The position numbers and the translations under genes were made by a program. A DNA stretch of 64,000 nt from contig CM034237.1 in the NCBI GenBank assembly GCA_019916065.1, forward strand, positions 42,328,485 through 42,392,484, given 5' to 3'. Each line of letters opens with the position of its first letter. Position 1 is the stretch's first letter. This document shows positions 11,891-23,009 of the stretch, piece by piece. The stretch comes from Vitellaria paradoxa. Its lineage: Eukaryota > Streptophyta > Magnoliopsida > Ericales > Sapotaceae. The notes beneath the pieces were generated by a model. That model did no database searches. It was not told the origin of the DNA and saw only the letters and a program-made list of their open reading frames with translations.

Positions 11891-14800
11891 AATGAAGAGC
11901 CTTTTCAGGTCTTAGTTAGAAAAGAAAGGTTTTTATACCCGCTCAGTTTTTATGCCAAAACTGACGGAGCTAATTCTTTATTCCCTTCAAATTTTCTGCC
12001 TTTTTAAGACTTGTTTCAAGAAATTGAGGCAAAAACACCTCACCACTAAACGCATTTATGGAAACACGAGAAACACAGACAATGAAACGAAACAAATGCT
12101 CTCTAAAGCAATATTCCTTTAAACAATATCTGTTATCTCTTTGCAATTCTCACTTTTATTAAAATATCATGGTGCTTATGTATTGGATTTTGACAGATGG
12201 AAAGTTCTGATGTTGCATGGAAAGAGTTGTTTTTAGTTAAATTTGGAGTGTGATTTCATATTCAAACATTTAAATATTCCTCCCGACTTTCCCTTCAACT
12301 TGTCTTTCTCTTTGGTTTGGTGTTGAAAAAAGAAAATCCTCTGATTTTTTCATTAATTTGAGCAAAATGAAGGATTTAGAATCTCTGTGATTTGTTTTTC
12401 TGATAAGTGAAAATAATTTATTATTAAATCTCAGTGATAGTTCATAAGATCCAGGATTATCATTCTAGTTAAGCACTCTTAAACTTATACCAGAGTATTG
12501 TATTTAGGCATGTAAAAAGGGTTGGGCCTGGCCTAGACCCTATGTCCGTATAGGTGTGACCCTGGCCTGATGGTCTCCCTACCCCTTAGGGTCAAGGCTT
12601 GGGCTGACCCGGGCTAACCTGACCCTAAGCCGACCCCACCTTGACCCTATGAATTTAATTTTGTTTCTATTATTTTTTTTTTCGATTGTTTATTACACTA
12701 CCTCAAAAATGGACAATAGATATGAGTATTTTTATGATCTTGAGGGTGGAGACTCAATTAATTCCCCCATTCATGTTTGAAGAATTCCAATGCCTATGAA
12801 TTTACAATAATTATTAATAAAATTTATTTATTTTTAAGACCAATTTGTTAATTATTTTATTTTAAATTCAAGTTATAATTGGTTTAGTTTAAAAAATGCA
12901 AAAAATATTTTAAAAATATTAAAAAACACATGGAGGCCATGGGTTAAGATTGGATATGGCTGGCCTTGGCCCGATTTGAGCCGACCCAGCCCCATTTTAG
13001 CACGGGCAGGGGCAAACCGGGTCAATGCAAATGGGGCTGGGTTGACCTGGTGTCGGGTTGACCCACTTTACATGCCTAATTGTATTTCAATAATGTCTTG
13101 GGCACCTTACTTATGAGCATTGAACATTACCAAGTGGATAATCTGGTAGCCTTGCTTTAGTTGTAAGCAGTGAAGTTGTTTAATCATCTCTGGATTATGA
13201 TTGAGTGTCAATCAGGCCTGGGACTGTTTATACCACAATTGGCATTCTTTTAACCCGACCTTGACTTAGAATATTGTTACTTGTTTTTGCTCTCCCGTCT
13301 GAAGTTGCATTTAGTGCAAGAAAAAAGCTTGTATAGCTAACCTGCTCTCTTCTTCTTTAGGTACAAGAAAATGGAGAAATGCATTACTCCATATCCTAAC
13401 TTTCCCAGTGGGAATCTCAAGCCATTTCCAGATAGGCTTAATGCTGTTCCTCAAAGAATTGCTAGTGGATCTGTCCCTGGAGTTTCGGTTGACTCATTCC
13501 TGGAGGACAACAAAATATGGAAGAAGCATGTACATGCTTACAAGAAAATTATCAAAATTATTGACTCAGGAAGGTATCGCAACATTATGGATATGAATGC
13601 TGGATTTGGAGGGTTTGCTGCAGCACTTGAATCTCCCAAATTATGGGTTATGAATGTTGTGCCCACTATCGCAGACAAAAATACCTTGGGAGTTGTATAT
13701 GAGCGAGGATTGATTGGCATCTATCATGACTGGTTTGACTTCTGAACTTTCTATTTTTAAATATTGCAACATTTTCTTCCCATCTCTAGTTTTATCTTGC
13801 AGTCATTTTGAGAATTCTTGCATTAAATTACTTTAGAAAAAGAGCCTTCCCAAGGACATTTCTTGAATGCAAAGAACTAGGAAGCCATAGTTTCTTCTTG
13901 CAAAAGTGAAATCGAGAGATTCGTTTGGAAATTTGATTTGGATCTAAAACATTAAATTAATTTGGAACATCTGATTTTACTATATCGTATGGATTAGTGT
14001 GATAAATATGGTCAAATAAGATTATTTTTGTACCAGATCATTGCCAATCTCATATGAGATCCCTTTTGTGTTGGATTATGGATTGTCATATTTCACATGT
14101 CGGGGAGCGCACTTGAAGTTCCTGGACAAATTTGATATAAGGATTTTGACAATTATTTGCTGCGGTAATATTTTAGAATTCGTTAGTGTTTTGCAAATAA
14201 TTACATCTAATTTAAAATATTAGAATTTTGAATATCCTAGTCGGAAATGATTATTGTTGTTGAGAAATTGAAATTAGCCATTTTAAAGGCTGCAAGTTTG
14301 CAGCATATTGGGACCAAGTTTGGACCAAAAATTCCAAAACTGCAGGAGTGCCTTACCAGCAGCTGTTCCGAGACAAATGCGGGCATGGTTTTCAGTGGCC
14401 ACCAGCAGTTTTGAACAAATTACGCACCACGAATGTGGTGGCACTAGAGCCTTTGATGGCGGTCTTGCATCCAAGTGAATGATGACCAAAAAGACCCAAA
14501 TATAACCTAATCTAACCCAAGTACATATGGTTTTTGTTATAGAAATTGTCATACAACAAATATAAACCTAACATTTAGGGAGCAATGGATGTATTTAGAA
14601 ATACTGTATGCACTTTGTTAGGGATCCTTTGGTTACTGTACATTTGTTTAAAAGGGAGGGCATTCTTTTAATTCTTCCTGGTACTTAAAAATTAAAATAT
14701 GTTTTCAACCTGTATATTGATTTAATATTCGTGAATGGGTCATTCTTATGAGTTTATAAAAATAAAAATATTTAGTTTTTTCTTGTGAAATTATTGATTC

Positions 14801-15806
14801 TGATGTTACCAAGAGATAATAGCAGACATGGGGTTGGTGAGTGGAGCCACTGTTTCCCCTAAATTTTCAAAATCCTATCTAGATTCTGCAATTTTGAGAT
14901 ATTAATAAAATATCATTAAGCATTGCATGTTTATGCTTTGTGCCCATGTTTGTGCTTCAGTGCTTGGATGTGTATCTAAGTGGACAAATGCACAAACCAA
15001 GTCTCACACATGCGCATTCAGATGCATCACTTCACTGTCAGCATGTACCATTTTGCTGTAAAATTGCAATTTTAGATTCTAAATCTAGCCTCTTTTTTTC
15101 TTTTTTCTTTTTTTCTTCCCCCCCCCTTCCCTTTCTAGATGAAGAAGAAAAAAGAATGATTAAGGTAGAATCGAGGTTCCTTAGTCATGTTTTGGTTGTT
15201 ATCTCGTTGCATTCTTCTAAAAACAGCAAACTACTTACTCAGGGCATGGCTTGGCTAGGTTTTAATTTGTTTACCTGTTGATGTGAGAAATCCATTGTTG
15301 GAGAAATTTATTTATTTATCCTCAAGTTCATGTGTTATTGTTTCATTCACATGACATTTTCCCTTGGGATAACTTTTTGGGTTCAGGTGTGAAGCTTTCT
15401 CCACGTATCCGAGGACATATGATCTCATTCATGCCAATGGGCTCTTCAGTTTGTACAAGGACAAGTGAGTATTTCCAGTGTTAAATATTTTGCTGAACAG
15501 ATATTGAGTGGTTTTTAATATGATTCTGGCCTTTATTACATAGAAAATTTGTAGTTATGGTACATCTAATAATGCATGATACTATTCTCTATCTCCATTC
15601 TGTGTCATTGTCAATTCTCATGTTTGAAAGTCATGGGAAATCTAGCTGTTGATGACGAGGGTGTGTTGCGAAAGTCACAAAGGAGATCCAACTGTTGGGA
15701 TTCTGTGATCATTTTGGGTCATCTTACTGGATTTTTGTTAGTTTGATTTTGTGCTAATGCAATTGGTTTGGTGCTCAAATGGTTTATTATTTATTTCAAA
15801 TTGTCC

Positions 15807-15840
<34 letters not shown>

Positions 15841-16201
15841 TACTTTGGAATCATGGTCTACATGATGTCTTCCCTCCCATCCTTTTAGCCATTCAACTCA
15901 TGCATATAGTCTAATTAAGCCGAGAAAGATTACAATCTGAAATACATTCTTCTGGTATTAACACAGATGTAGTTTCGATGACATTCTTCTGGAGATGGAT
16001 CGTATTTTGCGTCCAGAGGGTGCAGTCATATTCCGAGACGAGGTTGATGTGCTTATCAAGGTGAAGAAGATAATAGGAGGGATGAGGTGGGATGCCAAAT
16101 TAATGGATCACGAGGACGGCCCCCTTGTCCCTGAGAAGATACTAGTTGCGGTAAAACAGTATTGGGTCGTTGGGGAAAACAACTCCACATCCTCCCAGTA
16201 A
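10215..16201 (+). CDS. PMT2-like: Probable methyltransferase PMT2-type (DUF248), six coding exons
   Basis: The coding exons are 10215-10859, 10997-11207, 11380-11671, 13361-13732, 15387-15464 and 15967-16201. All junctions are GT-AG and in phase, giving 610 residues (Arabidopsis PMT2 is about 616). A short cytosolic tail is followed by one membrane segment (about residues 15-34), which predicts a type II Golgi protein. The rest is the plant DUF248 S-adenosylmethionine-dependent methyltransferase domain. ALDTGCG at 209-215 is the SAM-binding loop, [11 protein letters not shown] at 457-467 is the second conserved glycine-rich motif, and [12 protein letters not shown] lies near the C terminus. 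Family members such as QUA2/TSD2 are needed for normal pectin; the substrate of PMT2 itself is not established. The ATG at 10215 gives the family N terminus. The introns of about 1.7 kb hold a hAT-type MITE (12505-13078) and microsatellites. The reading frame looks intact. Confidence 0.95.
11860..11888. repeat. (GA)n microsatellite in a PMT intron
   Basis: An uninterrupted run of about 14 AG units lies in the intron between the third and fourth coding exons of the methyltransferase gene. Confidence 0.9.
12505..13078. mobile_element. hAT-type MITE in the PMT2-like intron
   Basis: A 574-bp element starting TAGGCATGTAAA and ending with the reverse complement TTTACATGCCTA. It is flanked by a perfect 8-bp direct repeat ATTGTATT (12497-12504 and 13079-13086). 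An 8-bp duplication and TA(G)GG-type ends indicate the hAT superfamily. The G/C-rich subterminal parts repeat 'GGCCTGG', 'GACCCTA' and 'GGGTTGACC' wording, as in many plant hAT MITEs. It carries no transposase. Confidence 0.88.
13733..15386 (+). other. Long intron between the fourth and fifth coding exons of the PMT gene
   Basis: No gene or clear element is recognised in these 1.65 kb. A stretch at about 14283-14552 is richer in GC than its surroundings and has an open frame on the minus strand, but it shows no protein motif. A C-rich homopolymer lies at about 15118-15127. Confidence 0.4.
15809..15842. repeat. (ATT)n microsatellite in a PMT intron
   Basis: About eleven ATT/TTA units in a row lie in the intron before the last coding exon. 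Confidence 0.9.
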
Positions 16202-16760
16202 AGACTCCAGCGGAAGAAGCTGGAAAAGCTGGAACTACTGCGCAATGGCATGATCTCCAGCTGGCAATGCATCTGTATCGTAGATATAACGCATGAACTA
16301 TTCATTTTGCCCAAGATCATTTTTCCGTCGGAGAGAGGTTTACTTCTGGGATGGGGTCTCCGCGTTTGTTTCATAGAACCGTTTATTGGCCCCTGTTCAT
16401 TTGTGGCTGGCAGTTTGCTGCAAATGCTAATGCTAAAGCTACACTTGTACCTGTGATGCTATTTATTTGATTTTTCCCCCTTTGTAGCATTATAACCCTA
16501 CATCGTTTAATGTTACTACCAGAGAGCACAAGAAAAAAAAAAGTGGCGCGCACTTACAATGGTTTGGTTCTTGTTGGCTTCTTTTAGTAGTATATATTTT
16601 GGTTGATAATCTGCCTCCCCAGCAGCCTTGGAGGAACGATGAAATTGTTCCGTTGTAACTTGAGATTTGAGGGGTAGGTTTAAATACTGGAATTAGTTTC
16701 TATTTATTTGTTGAGAGAAGGTTGTTTATACATTGAATATTTCCTAAACCTGCAAGGTGA
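16202..16760 (+). other. 3' untranslated region of the PMT2-like gene (approximate)
   Basis: Sequence downstream of the TAA stop at 16199-16201. It keeps a balanced composition to about 16450, then becomes T-rich. The end of the transcript is not marked by one clear AATAAA signal, so the right boundary is a guess. Confidence 0.4.
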
Positions 16761-17883
16761 CAACCTTGTGGATTGAATTACCCTTTTAACGCGCCTCTAC
16801 TAGGCCTTCCTAGTTTAAACAACTGCTTGTTACTTGCAGAGAACTGTTTGTAGACTCTACTTTTCATTTTTTGGTTTAATTAGTGATGCTCAGATGAAGC
16901 AGTCTACAAACATGACGGCACCATTGATTTCGTTCTTAAGTTTTTCTTGGATTTTAGCATACGTAATTTCTGGTGAGAGAGAATCTGACCCCCCCCCCCC
17001 CAACAAAAAAAAAAAACATAAGAGAATCTAGTTTTGATTTTTGTCTGATATGATAGAACTTTAGTGGAGTAAATTTAAACAACTGCGTGGACATTTACTA
17101 TTTTATCTCAAACGTGAGGTCATGTGGTGGTAGTGCTATTAATTTGGTGTCTGTAGGTACATTAGTACGGGAACCAGTCCCTGTAGGTAAGCCATATGGA
17201 CAAAAAATGGTGGGTATCAGTTGCCATTTTATTTTAAATTCTCTCTCTCTCTCTATACTATTGATAATTACCTACCTCGATTCTGTATCATCCATTAAGC
17301 TTATAATGGAGAGGCAATTTTCAAGTCATTAGGTGAAGGGTTGTGTTCATTTGTTGTGTTGTGATCATCAAATGGGTTATCCCTGATTCTCCGTTTGTTT
17401 TCAGCTGGTAAAATTGAGTGTTCATGTAAATCAAACAAAAGGGTAAATTGGAATTTCACCTCTCGAGTTTTTAGTCAGAATCTTAATTTTTTAGCGCTCG
17501 ATCTTTTAATTTTAATAGTTGGTGTTATGAATTTTTTTTTGTTTTTTTGGTAATTAGGTTATGAAATTTTTACTTGTAGTAATGTTAATTTTCTATTAAA
17601 TGCTGATTTTTTTTTTCGTTCAATGGCCACGTGTATTGAATATATAAAACATTTGATGACAAATTTTTTTTTTTTTTAAACTAACATTAGGCATTTGACA
17701 ACAGAATTTTTAATTAAAACTTACAAAGTTTTGATATTGTGTTAAAGTTTTTGATTCTTAATTATTACAACTAAAAATTAACTTTTAAAGCGAAATTTAA
17801 CTAAGCTTAAGGTGCAAAAATGTAACTTTGGAGAAAAAAGAAAATTGAAGTTGAAGATTCACGCAAGGAACTATGGAATGAAT
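16761..17883. other. Intergenic spacer without a recognised gene
   Basis: It holds a poly-C run (about 16989-16998) followed by poly-A, a short (CT)n run at about 17243-17254, and AT-rich low-complexity DNA. No gene is seen. Confidence 0.4.
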
Positions 17884-19798
17884 GGGGGACAATTTTTAGT
17901 AATTTTTTTAGCAATTTTTGACCAAAAGTTGCTAGTTATAATTGTTGGCCCAAGGTTTATAAAGTTAGTTTTATAATTGATTTTGATGATAACAAACATT
18001 GAATTAAATTTTCACAATAAATTTTCAAATAGACATTGTATGAAATGTTACAATTCATTTGATAGATTCAAGATAATAGAGTTGGAAGAGATTGATATTA
18101 TTTTTTAGATATTTTCACATAATTTGGATGAAGGAATAAATGAATTTCAAAGTTTGGAGTAATAGAAATCAAAGTAAGATGAATATTTGAACTAGAGGTT
18201 AACTCGGATAAACAGAGAAATCAGACACGTGTTAGTATATAGATGATATCTTAAGATCCAACAGTTCAATTTTCGTGAAATTTTAATATAGTAAACTAGA
18301 CTTCCATATCTACAACCTTACCGAAGGGAGATTTTTGTGGATCTGAAGTTAAGGTGTCCAAACATGAGTTGGAATATTAGTCATTACAGAAAATATTTTA
18401 ATTCTAGATTTTGGAGCCAGTCTTAGTTTTTGAGACATAACTTATACTCTACAGCTTTAAAAATTCTGATTTTTGGTGTGTGAAAAGAAGACTCAAAAAG
18501 TTACAACTTTTGTAGTTTAAGTTTCTTCTAATTCTAAACGTATCCTGGTGAAACGGAAGCTTAAACGGGAAACATAGACTCAGAATGTCAGAAAAAGCTA
18601 TCAGAAGCTGGTCTCGGTTCAGAAGTCATATCTGACTATCTAACCGTTGGATGAAGCTCAAAATTTGACATGTGATAGCTGGCTTATATATCTACAAAGT
18701 CTTTACTCTGAGATAATGTCAGATTTGAACGTTCTGAGGGTGAAAAATGGTCACAAATATATCTCAGAAAATTTGAATCTGAAAGACAGCATTGGAAGTA
18801 AGGAAATTCAATTTCTTTCGAGGGCAAAAGTGTCTTTTCACCTTCTAACGGCCATTTGGAGATTTTCATCTATAAATAGAGCCTTAAACTCAGATTCAAG
18901 GGCATGAACAAGGCAATAAAGAAGTGCTTACAAAGAGATACAAGAAATTCCATAACTTTGCAAACATAGAGTGATTTCTTCTCACATTTGTGCTTCATCT
19001 TTCATATTCAACTTGTGAGAGTTTCTTTTTTATTTGATTGAGTTTTAAACTCATCATTGTTGTTGTAAGAAAGGGAAATTTAAAGCCCTTTTAATTTGTG
19101 AGAGTTGGGTGAGCTCTTGTTGGTTCTGGTTCAAGTGTTAGGACCAAAACAAGAGACTTTCTTTGAGAGAGACTTGTGTGAGTGATTTGGGGATAAAATC
19201 ACTTAAGAAAGGTTTCTAACACCTTGAGAAGCTAGTGTGTAATAAGAGCTCTTCAAAGAATAGTGGAGAAATCTCAAGGAAGGCATTGGGGGAGTAGACG
19301 TAGGCAACATTGAAGCCGAACCATTATAAATCAATTGTGTTTGCTTCTCTTCCCTTCTCTTTATATTTATTGCAAACACTAGCACTCACTCTTCATTCAC
19401 AAATATTGAATAATTTTTTTTGGTGCATTTCATATTCATCTTAACATATTTGTTTTAGGGTTGAAATTTTTATTTGTAAAATTTTTAAGCAACCCTATTC
19501 ACCCCCCTCTAGTGTTGCTATTTGGGACAACAATAATTTTTAGTGTGTTCGGTGAAATAAGTAGTAATTCTAAGCAAATTTTAGTAATTTTTTATAATTT
19601 TTGAGTGTTTGGTAAAATTTTTGACAACTTTTGGCAAGTTTTAGTAACTTTTGACAATTTTTAGCAACTTTTGGTAATTTTTGAATTGAGAAATTACTAT
19701 AATAGAGTAGAAAAGTGGTAAAAGTTGGTGATTTGCAAAACGCTTAAAATTTAAAAGTTGATAGTTTTTTACTAAAAATTTTGTTATCAAACGCCCCC
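17884..19798. mobile_element. Tourist-like MITE split by a later solo LTR
   Basis: The left part (17884-17942) starts GGGGGACAATTTTTAGTAA; the right part (19538-19798) ends ATCAAACGCCCCC followed by TAA. The reversed right end (GGGGGCGTTTGAT.., then AAAATTTTTAGTAA) pairs with the left end after a small gap. The interior repeats 'CAACTTTTGG' and 'TAGCAACTTTTGG' units. A retrotransposon LTR interrupts it at 17943-19532, so this MITE is the older insertion. Confidence 0.6.
17943..19532 (+). mobile_element. Solo LTR of a long-LTR retrotransposon
   Basis: A 1590-bp sequence that starts TGTTGGCCC and ends GGGACAACA, so the outer five bases (TGTTG/CAACA) are inverted repeats. It is flanked by a perfect 5-bp duplication ATAAT (17938-17942 and 19533-19537). 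Neither a primer-binding site nor internal genes follow, so it is a solo LTR left by recombination. It contains a good TATA box, TCTATAAATAGAGCC, at about 18867-18881, which fits LTR promoter layout, and a C-rich CACCCCCCTCTAG stretch near the 3' end, often seen in long copia LTRs. Its lineage cannot be fixed without internal genes. Confidence 0.88.
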
Positions 19799-19852
19799 TA
19801 AACAACAATTGATTAGTTAGGGTCGGGACTTAAACTTGCATTTTTGCCTAAT

Positions 19853-19974
19853 GAGTGCGTTTGGAGTATCATAATTTATCAAAAAATCTCTTAAGTTTTA
19901 TTCACCGCTAAAATGAAGGAATTACAATTTTTATTAATTTTTACTAATTTTTTCCAGACTTCAAATGCAACCAA
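19853..19974. mobile_element. Degenerate short Tourist-like element
   Basis: Left GAGTGCGTTTGGAGTATC and right end reversed TGGTTGCATTTGAAGTC are imperfect inverted repeats around about 90 bp of AT-rich sequence. The boundaries are approximate. Confidence 0.4.
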
Positions 19975-20419
19975 AGCCCTGCTCTCAAACGGACCTACAA
20001 CCATCAACGGCTGCCTCTGGTTATGGTCAAAATTTGAATGCACTCTGCATCTTGTGTGGCTGAGATTCCTCTTGACCAAACGCACAAGGCACCAAGAAGG
20101 GGGTACTTTGTGTTATTAGCTCCTGATGACAGATCGGTAAAGAGTCAATTCATGAACGTGGTCCACAAAACTCAGCATGACTTTTTATTTATTTTTTTGA
20201 TATATTCCTAATATCTCTAAATAGTCATGTCACCCATTTGTTTATGGAGTCATTGTATGCTCAATCATCAGAGCATATAAAAACTTTGAAGGGAAGGAAA
20301 ACCAAGCCTCTGTAAAGATCAGAGTCAACCCAAAAACGGGTTGCTGATCTGTTATAAACTACCATCAAAAGAAAGCAAGAGAGGAAGGGAAGAAATCGGC
20401 AAAATAAATTAAAATGCTT

Positions 20420-20740
20420 AGGGTTTATTTGATGTATCTGTTTTGGATTCCTTTTTCATTTTGTGTTTCTAGTTAAAAATAACAAAAACATTTCAAAACA
20501 TACTTAATTTTTAAATTTATTTTAAAAAATAGAAAATGAGTTCACACATAAAATTAAAAATGGTTAAAAGTAGTTTTGGACTTTTTTTTACCTGAATCAC
20601 AAGAAATAGAAAAATATCGAATTAAATGCATTTTAATATTCTTAAACATGAATTTTAAAACAAAAAATAAAAAATACAAAACAAAAACAAAGACAAAAAC
20701 AAAAAAAAATTAAAAAAATAAAAATACAAATCAAATAGCA
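20420..20740. mobile_element. Tourist-like MITE, family E, copy 2
   Basis: The left region is TAGGGTTTATTTGATG and the right region AAATCAAATAGCATA. The interior AGAAAATGAGTTCACACAT and nearby 'AAAATTAAAAATGG' match the element at 7823-8134. The ends are worn, and no clean target duplication is seen. Confidence 0.45.
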
Positions 20741-20753
20741 TATTGTCAATATT

Positions 20754-21004
20754 AACTAACTGCTCTAAGGCAGTTGGTGAGGACTCTTGAGTTCTCTAAG
20801 GGGGATTGGGAATTCCACTTCAAGGTTTAACAAATTTTGGAAATTTCCACGTAAGACGTAAACCTTGAGTTTAAGTGATTTGTGTGATTTGTAGGGTGCT
20901 GTGGGAGCCCTCACTTTATTTATCAATATGCGATTCGTTAAGAATTATAATATATTGATAGGATTACGAGCCTCAAAAAAAAAAAGGAAAAAAAAAACGC
21001 CTTT
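20754..21004 (+). mobile_element. SINE-like retroposon, copy 1
   Basis: About 250 bp ending in two A-rich runs (about 20977-20998). Near the 5' end, AAGGCAGTTGGTGAGGA resembles a tRNA-type A box. The 3' half aligns with the reverse complement of 42017-42164: CCTTGAGTTTAAGTG..TTTGTGTGATTTGTAGGGT, then GTGGGAGCCC and ATGCGATTCGTTAAGA. TCAATATT occurs just before (20746-20753) and just after (21005-21012), a plausible 8-bp target duplication. Its A-rich tail and tRNA-like head suggest a SINE transcribed by RNA polymerase III. Confidence 0.65.
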
Positions 21005-21279
21005 TCAATATTTGTGATGGGGCCGGGCTAGTATGGTAGCTAGTTCTCAATCTTGTCAGTATTTGTTTAAATTATCTGCCGTACCATATTGCTATTGAAT
21101 ATGCCGCCTAATTGTGTATAAAATACTGTTCCCTTGAAACCCTTGTTACAGCCACCGTGGCTAAAAATTTTTGACAGACCCTGAATTCAGTGTCAGGGAT
21201 TGGCAATATAAATAACCTTTTGTTCTTCACATCTTTTGTCTGCTTAATCAAATGGTATTGGCCTGTTAGTTTTCAGAGC

Positions 21280-21306
21280 GCTCTCTCTCTCTCTCTCTCT
21301 CTCTCC
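21280..21306 (+). repeat. (CT)n tract upstream of the PKS-like gene
   Basis: Thirteen or so CT units lie about 290 bp before the PKS ATG. CT-rich tracts are frequent in plant 5' leaders, so this may lie in the leader or core promoter. Confidence 0.85.
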
Positions 21307-21593
21307 CTCCCATATCCATTTCCAAAGTTCTTCTGGCACAAAAAAGACCGTTCATATCGATTTTTTTTTTTTCTCCTTTTTCGCCTGAAGGTGGTTTCTT
21401 TTCACTCTTCTGTTTGCTTCCTCACTTGCTAGTTTCTCGTGTTGTCTCTTTCATCTTGCTTTTGCAGTCTTGTGCCGTTGTGCGTCCTGTTGAGTGCTCT
21501 TGAGGCCTTCACAGAGCTTTGTTTCTGTTCCATCATTTCTCAACTCCTTTCTGTTTCTTCAATAAAAGAAGCATAATTTATATATATATATCA

Positions 21594-23009
21594 ATGGCCA
21601 TGGCTGCAATAACTTCAGGCTGCACCGACAACCTCCCGCAGCGCTTGTCCTTTGACAACAGCCATCTCCGGGCCGCCTCCTTTTCTTCATACCTGAACTG
21701 TTCCGATAAAACCTGCGGACGCAAACTCGCAGAGAAAAGTGCAAGCCAAAACTCCATCACCACCACCACCACCACCACCACCACCACACCGTACGAACAC
21801 TTCCACTCGGGAAGAAGGAGAGTAGAGGATGAAGAAGAAATTGGTGTTTTTGGAGCAGAGAAGTACTTCAATGGAGGACTGGACGAGGTGGAGGAGGATC
21901 CAAGAGTTTCCAAGAATGGGGAAATCAGTTACCGGTATCCGAAGGATCATTACCCAGTTGATGTGAATCCCACGAAACCAAAATCCCAACTGGGATCTCC
22001 AAGTAATCATTCTGATTCAAGCTGGAATAGCCAAAGTGCATTGCTGGGAAATGGCCTGAGAAATCCAGTAGAAAGGAAGACCAACAAGAGAAATGGAAAG
22101 AGTCTCCTTTCTGCTCTCGGCGTCAAATGCTCTTGCATAATCAACAAGCGCGCTGTTGATACTAATGAGGAAGTTGGGGTAATTCAAGAGGAAATTTTCA
22201 CAAAAGAGCCCCTCCAGAATGGTCCCGACGCAGCCGATTTAGCTCCAGCCAATAAATCCCGGTTGAGTCCATGGGTGAGCAGAGAAGACTGTTTCACCTT
22301 TCCAATTCTAAATTCCAGGGCTGGAAATTCGGAACTCAAAGCATGTTTACAAGAAGAAGAGGAGAACGACAAAGACGAGCAGCAGAGAAAGTCACTGGTG
22401 GTGTTTGGCGGCTCCCCTGCCCTGGAGAGGAAAAACAATTCCTTGGCCTGGAGCCTGGAAAGGAAATTAACCGAGTTGACATGGGACTACTCCAATGCAA
22501 GAAGGGAAGAACTTGAAATTCCAGGGAGTTGTGATGGAATGTACAACGATTTCGAAAGCGATGCAAGCTCGGATTTGTTCGAGATAGAGAGCTTCAGAAA
22601 CAACAACAACAGCCCATTTCTCCAAAGGCAGGCTTCGGACGGGATGTCCATTTCAATGTCCAGCTGCGTCACCCCAACGACTTGCTGCGCGCCAAGTGAG
22701 GCGAGCATAGAGTGGAGTGTGGTCACAGCCAGTGCTGCCGATTTCTCTGTAATTTCCGACTCAGATCAAGATCTGATGACTTCAACAATAGCAAGAGAGA
22801 GGCCCCGGGAAACGGGTTCGAACGCAAAAACTTCGTCGGGCAGGGCAGTGGAAAAGCCGCGCTCTGCTAGAACCTTACTGGGTTGTAAGAGCCAAAAAGC
22901 TGTCAGTGTTGCCGGAGATGCTAAGAGCACAAATGGGAAACCAGTGGCAAGGTTTCAAGCGGAGGCCCGGGTTAGAGGCATGGGCGGAGCCAAAGTTTGT
23001 AATAAGTGA
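21594..23009 (+). CDS. PKS1-like: PHYTOCHROME KINASE SUBSTRATE (PKS) family protein, single exon
   Basis: An intronless frame of 471 residues from the first ATG of the MAMAAITSG start (a second in-frame ATG lies at 21600). The frame stays open upstream without a family-like sequence, so the ATG at 21594 is preferred. Family hallmarks are VFGAEKYFNGG at about 85-95, the basic-Cys block KSLLSALGVKCSCI at about 169-182, and the C-terminal PSEASIEWSVVTASAADFS at 367-385. PKS proteins are plasma-membrane-associated partners and substrates of phytochromes and phototropins, acting in phototropism and leaf flattening. They have no catalytic domain. A run of ten Thr (56-65) encoded by (ACC)n is a coding microsatellite and is not conserved to my knowledge. 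The protein is Ser- and acid-rich, as expected. I cannot say whether it is orthologous to PKS1, PKS2 or PKS4. Confidence 0.92.
   Translation: MAMAAITSGCTDNLPQRLSFDNSHLRAASFSSYLNCSDKTCGRKLAEKSASQNSITTTTTTTTTTPYEHFHSGRRRVEDEEEIGVFGAEKYFNGGLDEVEEDPRVSKNGEISYRYPKDHYPVDVNPTKPKSQLGSPSNHSDSSWNSQSALLGNGLRNPVERKTNKRNGKSLLSALGVKCSCIINKRAVDTNEEVGVIQEEIFTKEPLQNGPDAADLAPANKSRLSPWVSREDCFTFPILNSRAGNSELKACLQEEEENDKDEQQRKSLVVFGGSPALERKNNSLAWSLERKLTELTWDYSNARREELEIPGSCDGMYNDFESDASSDLFEIESFRNNNNSPFLQRQASDGMSISMSSCVTPTTCCAPSEASIEWSVVTASAADFSVISDSDQDLMTSTIARERPRETGSNAKTSSGRAVEKPRSARTLLGCKSQKAVSVAGDAKSTNGKPVARFQAEARVRGMGGAKVCNK

Noticed and set aside
14283..14552. 89-codon minus-strand frame in the PMT intron
   Set aside because: No motif, no splice context, and it lies in an intron of a well-supported gene.
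21559..22726. Several long antisense and alternate-frame ORFs over the PKS gene
   Set aside because: They are shadows of the single-exon PKS coding sequence, produced by its codon composition.
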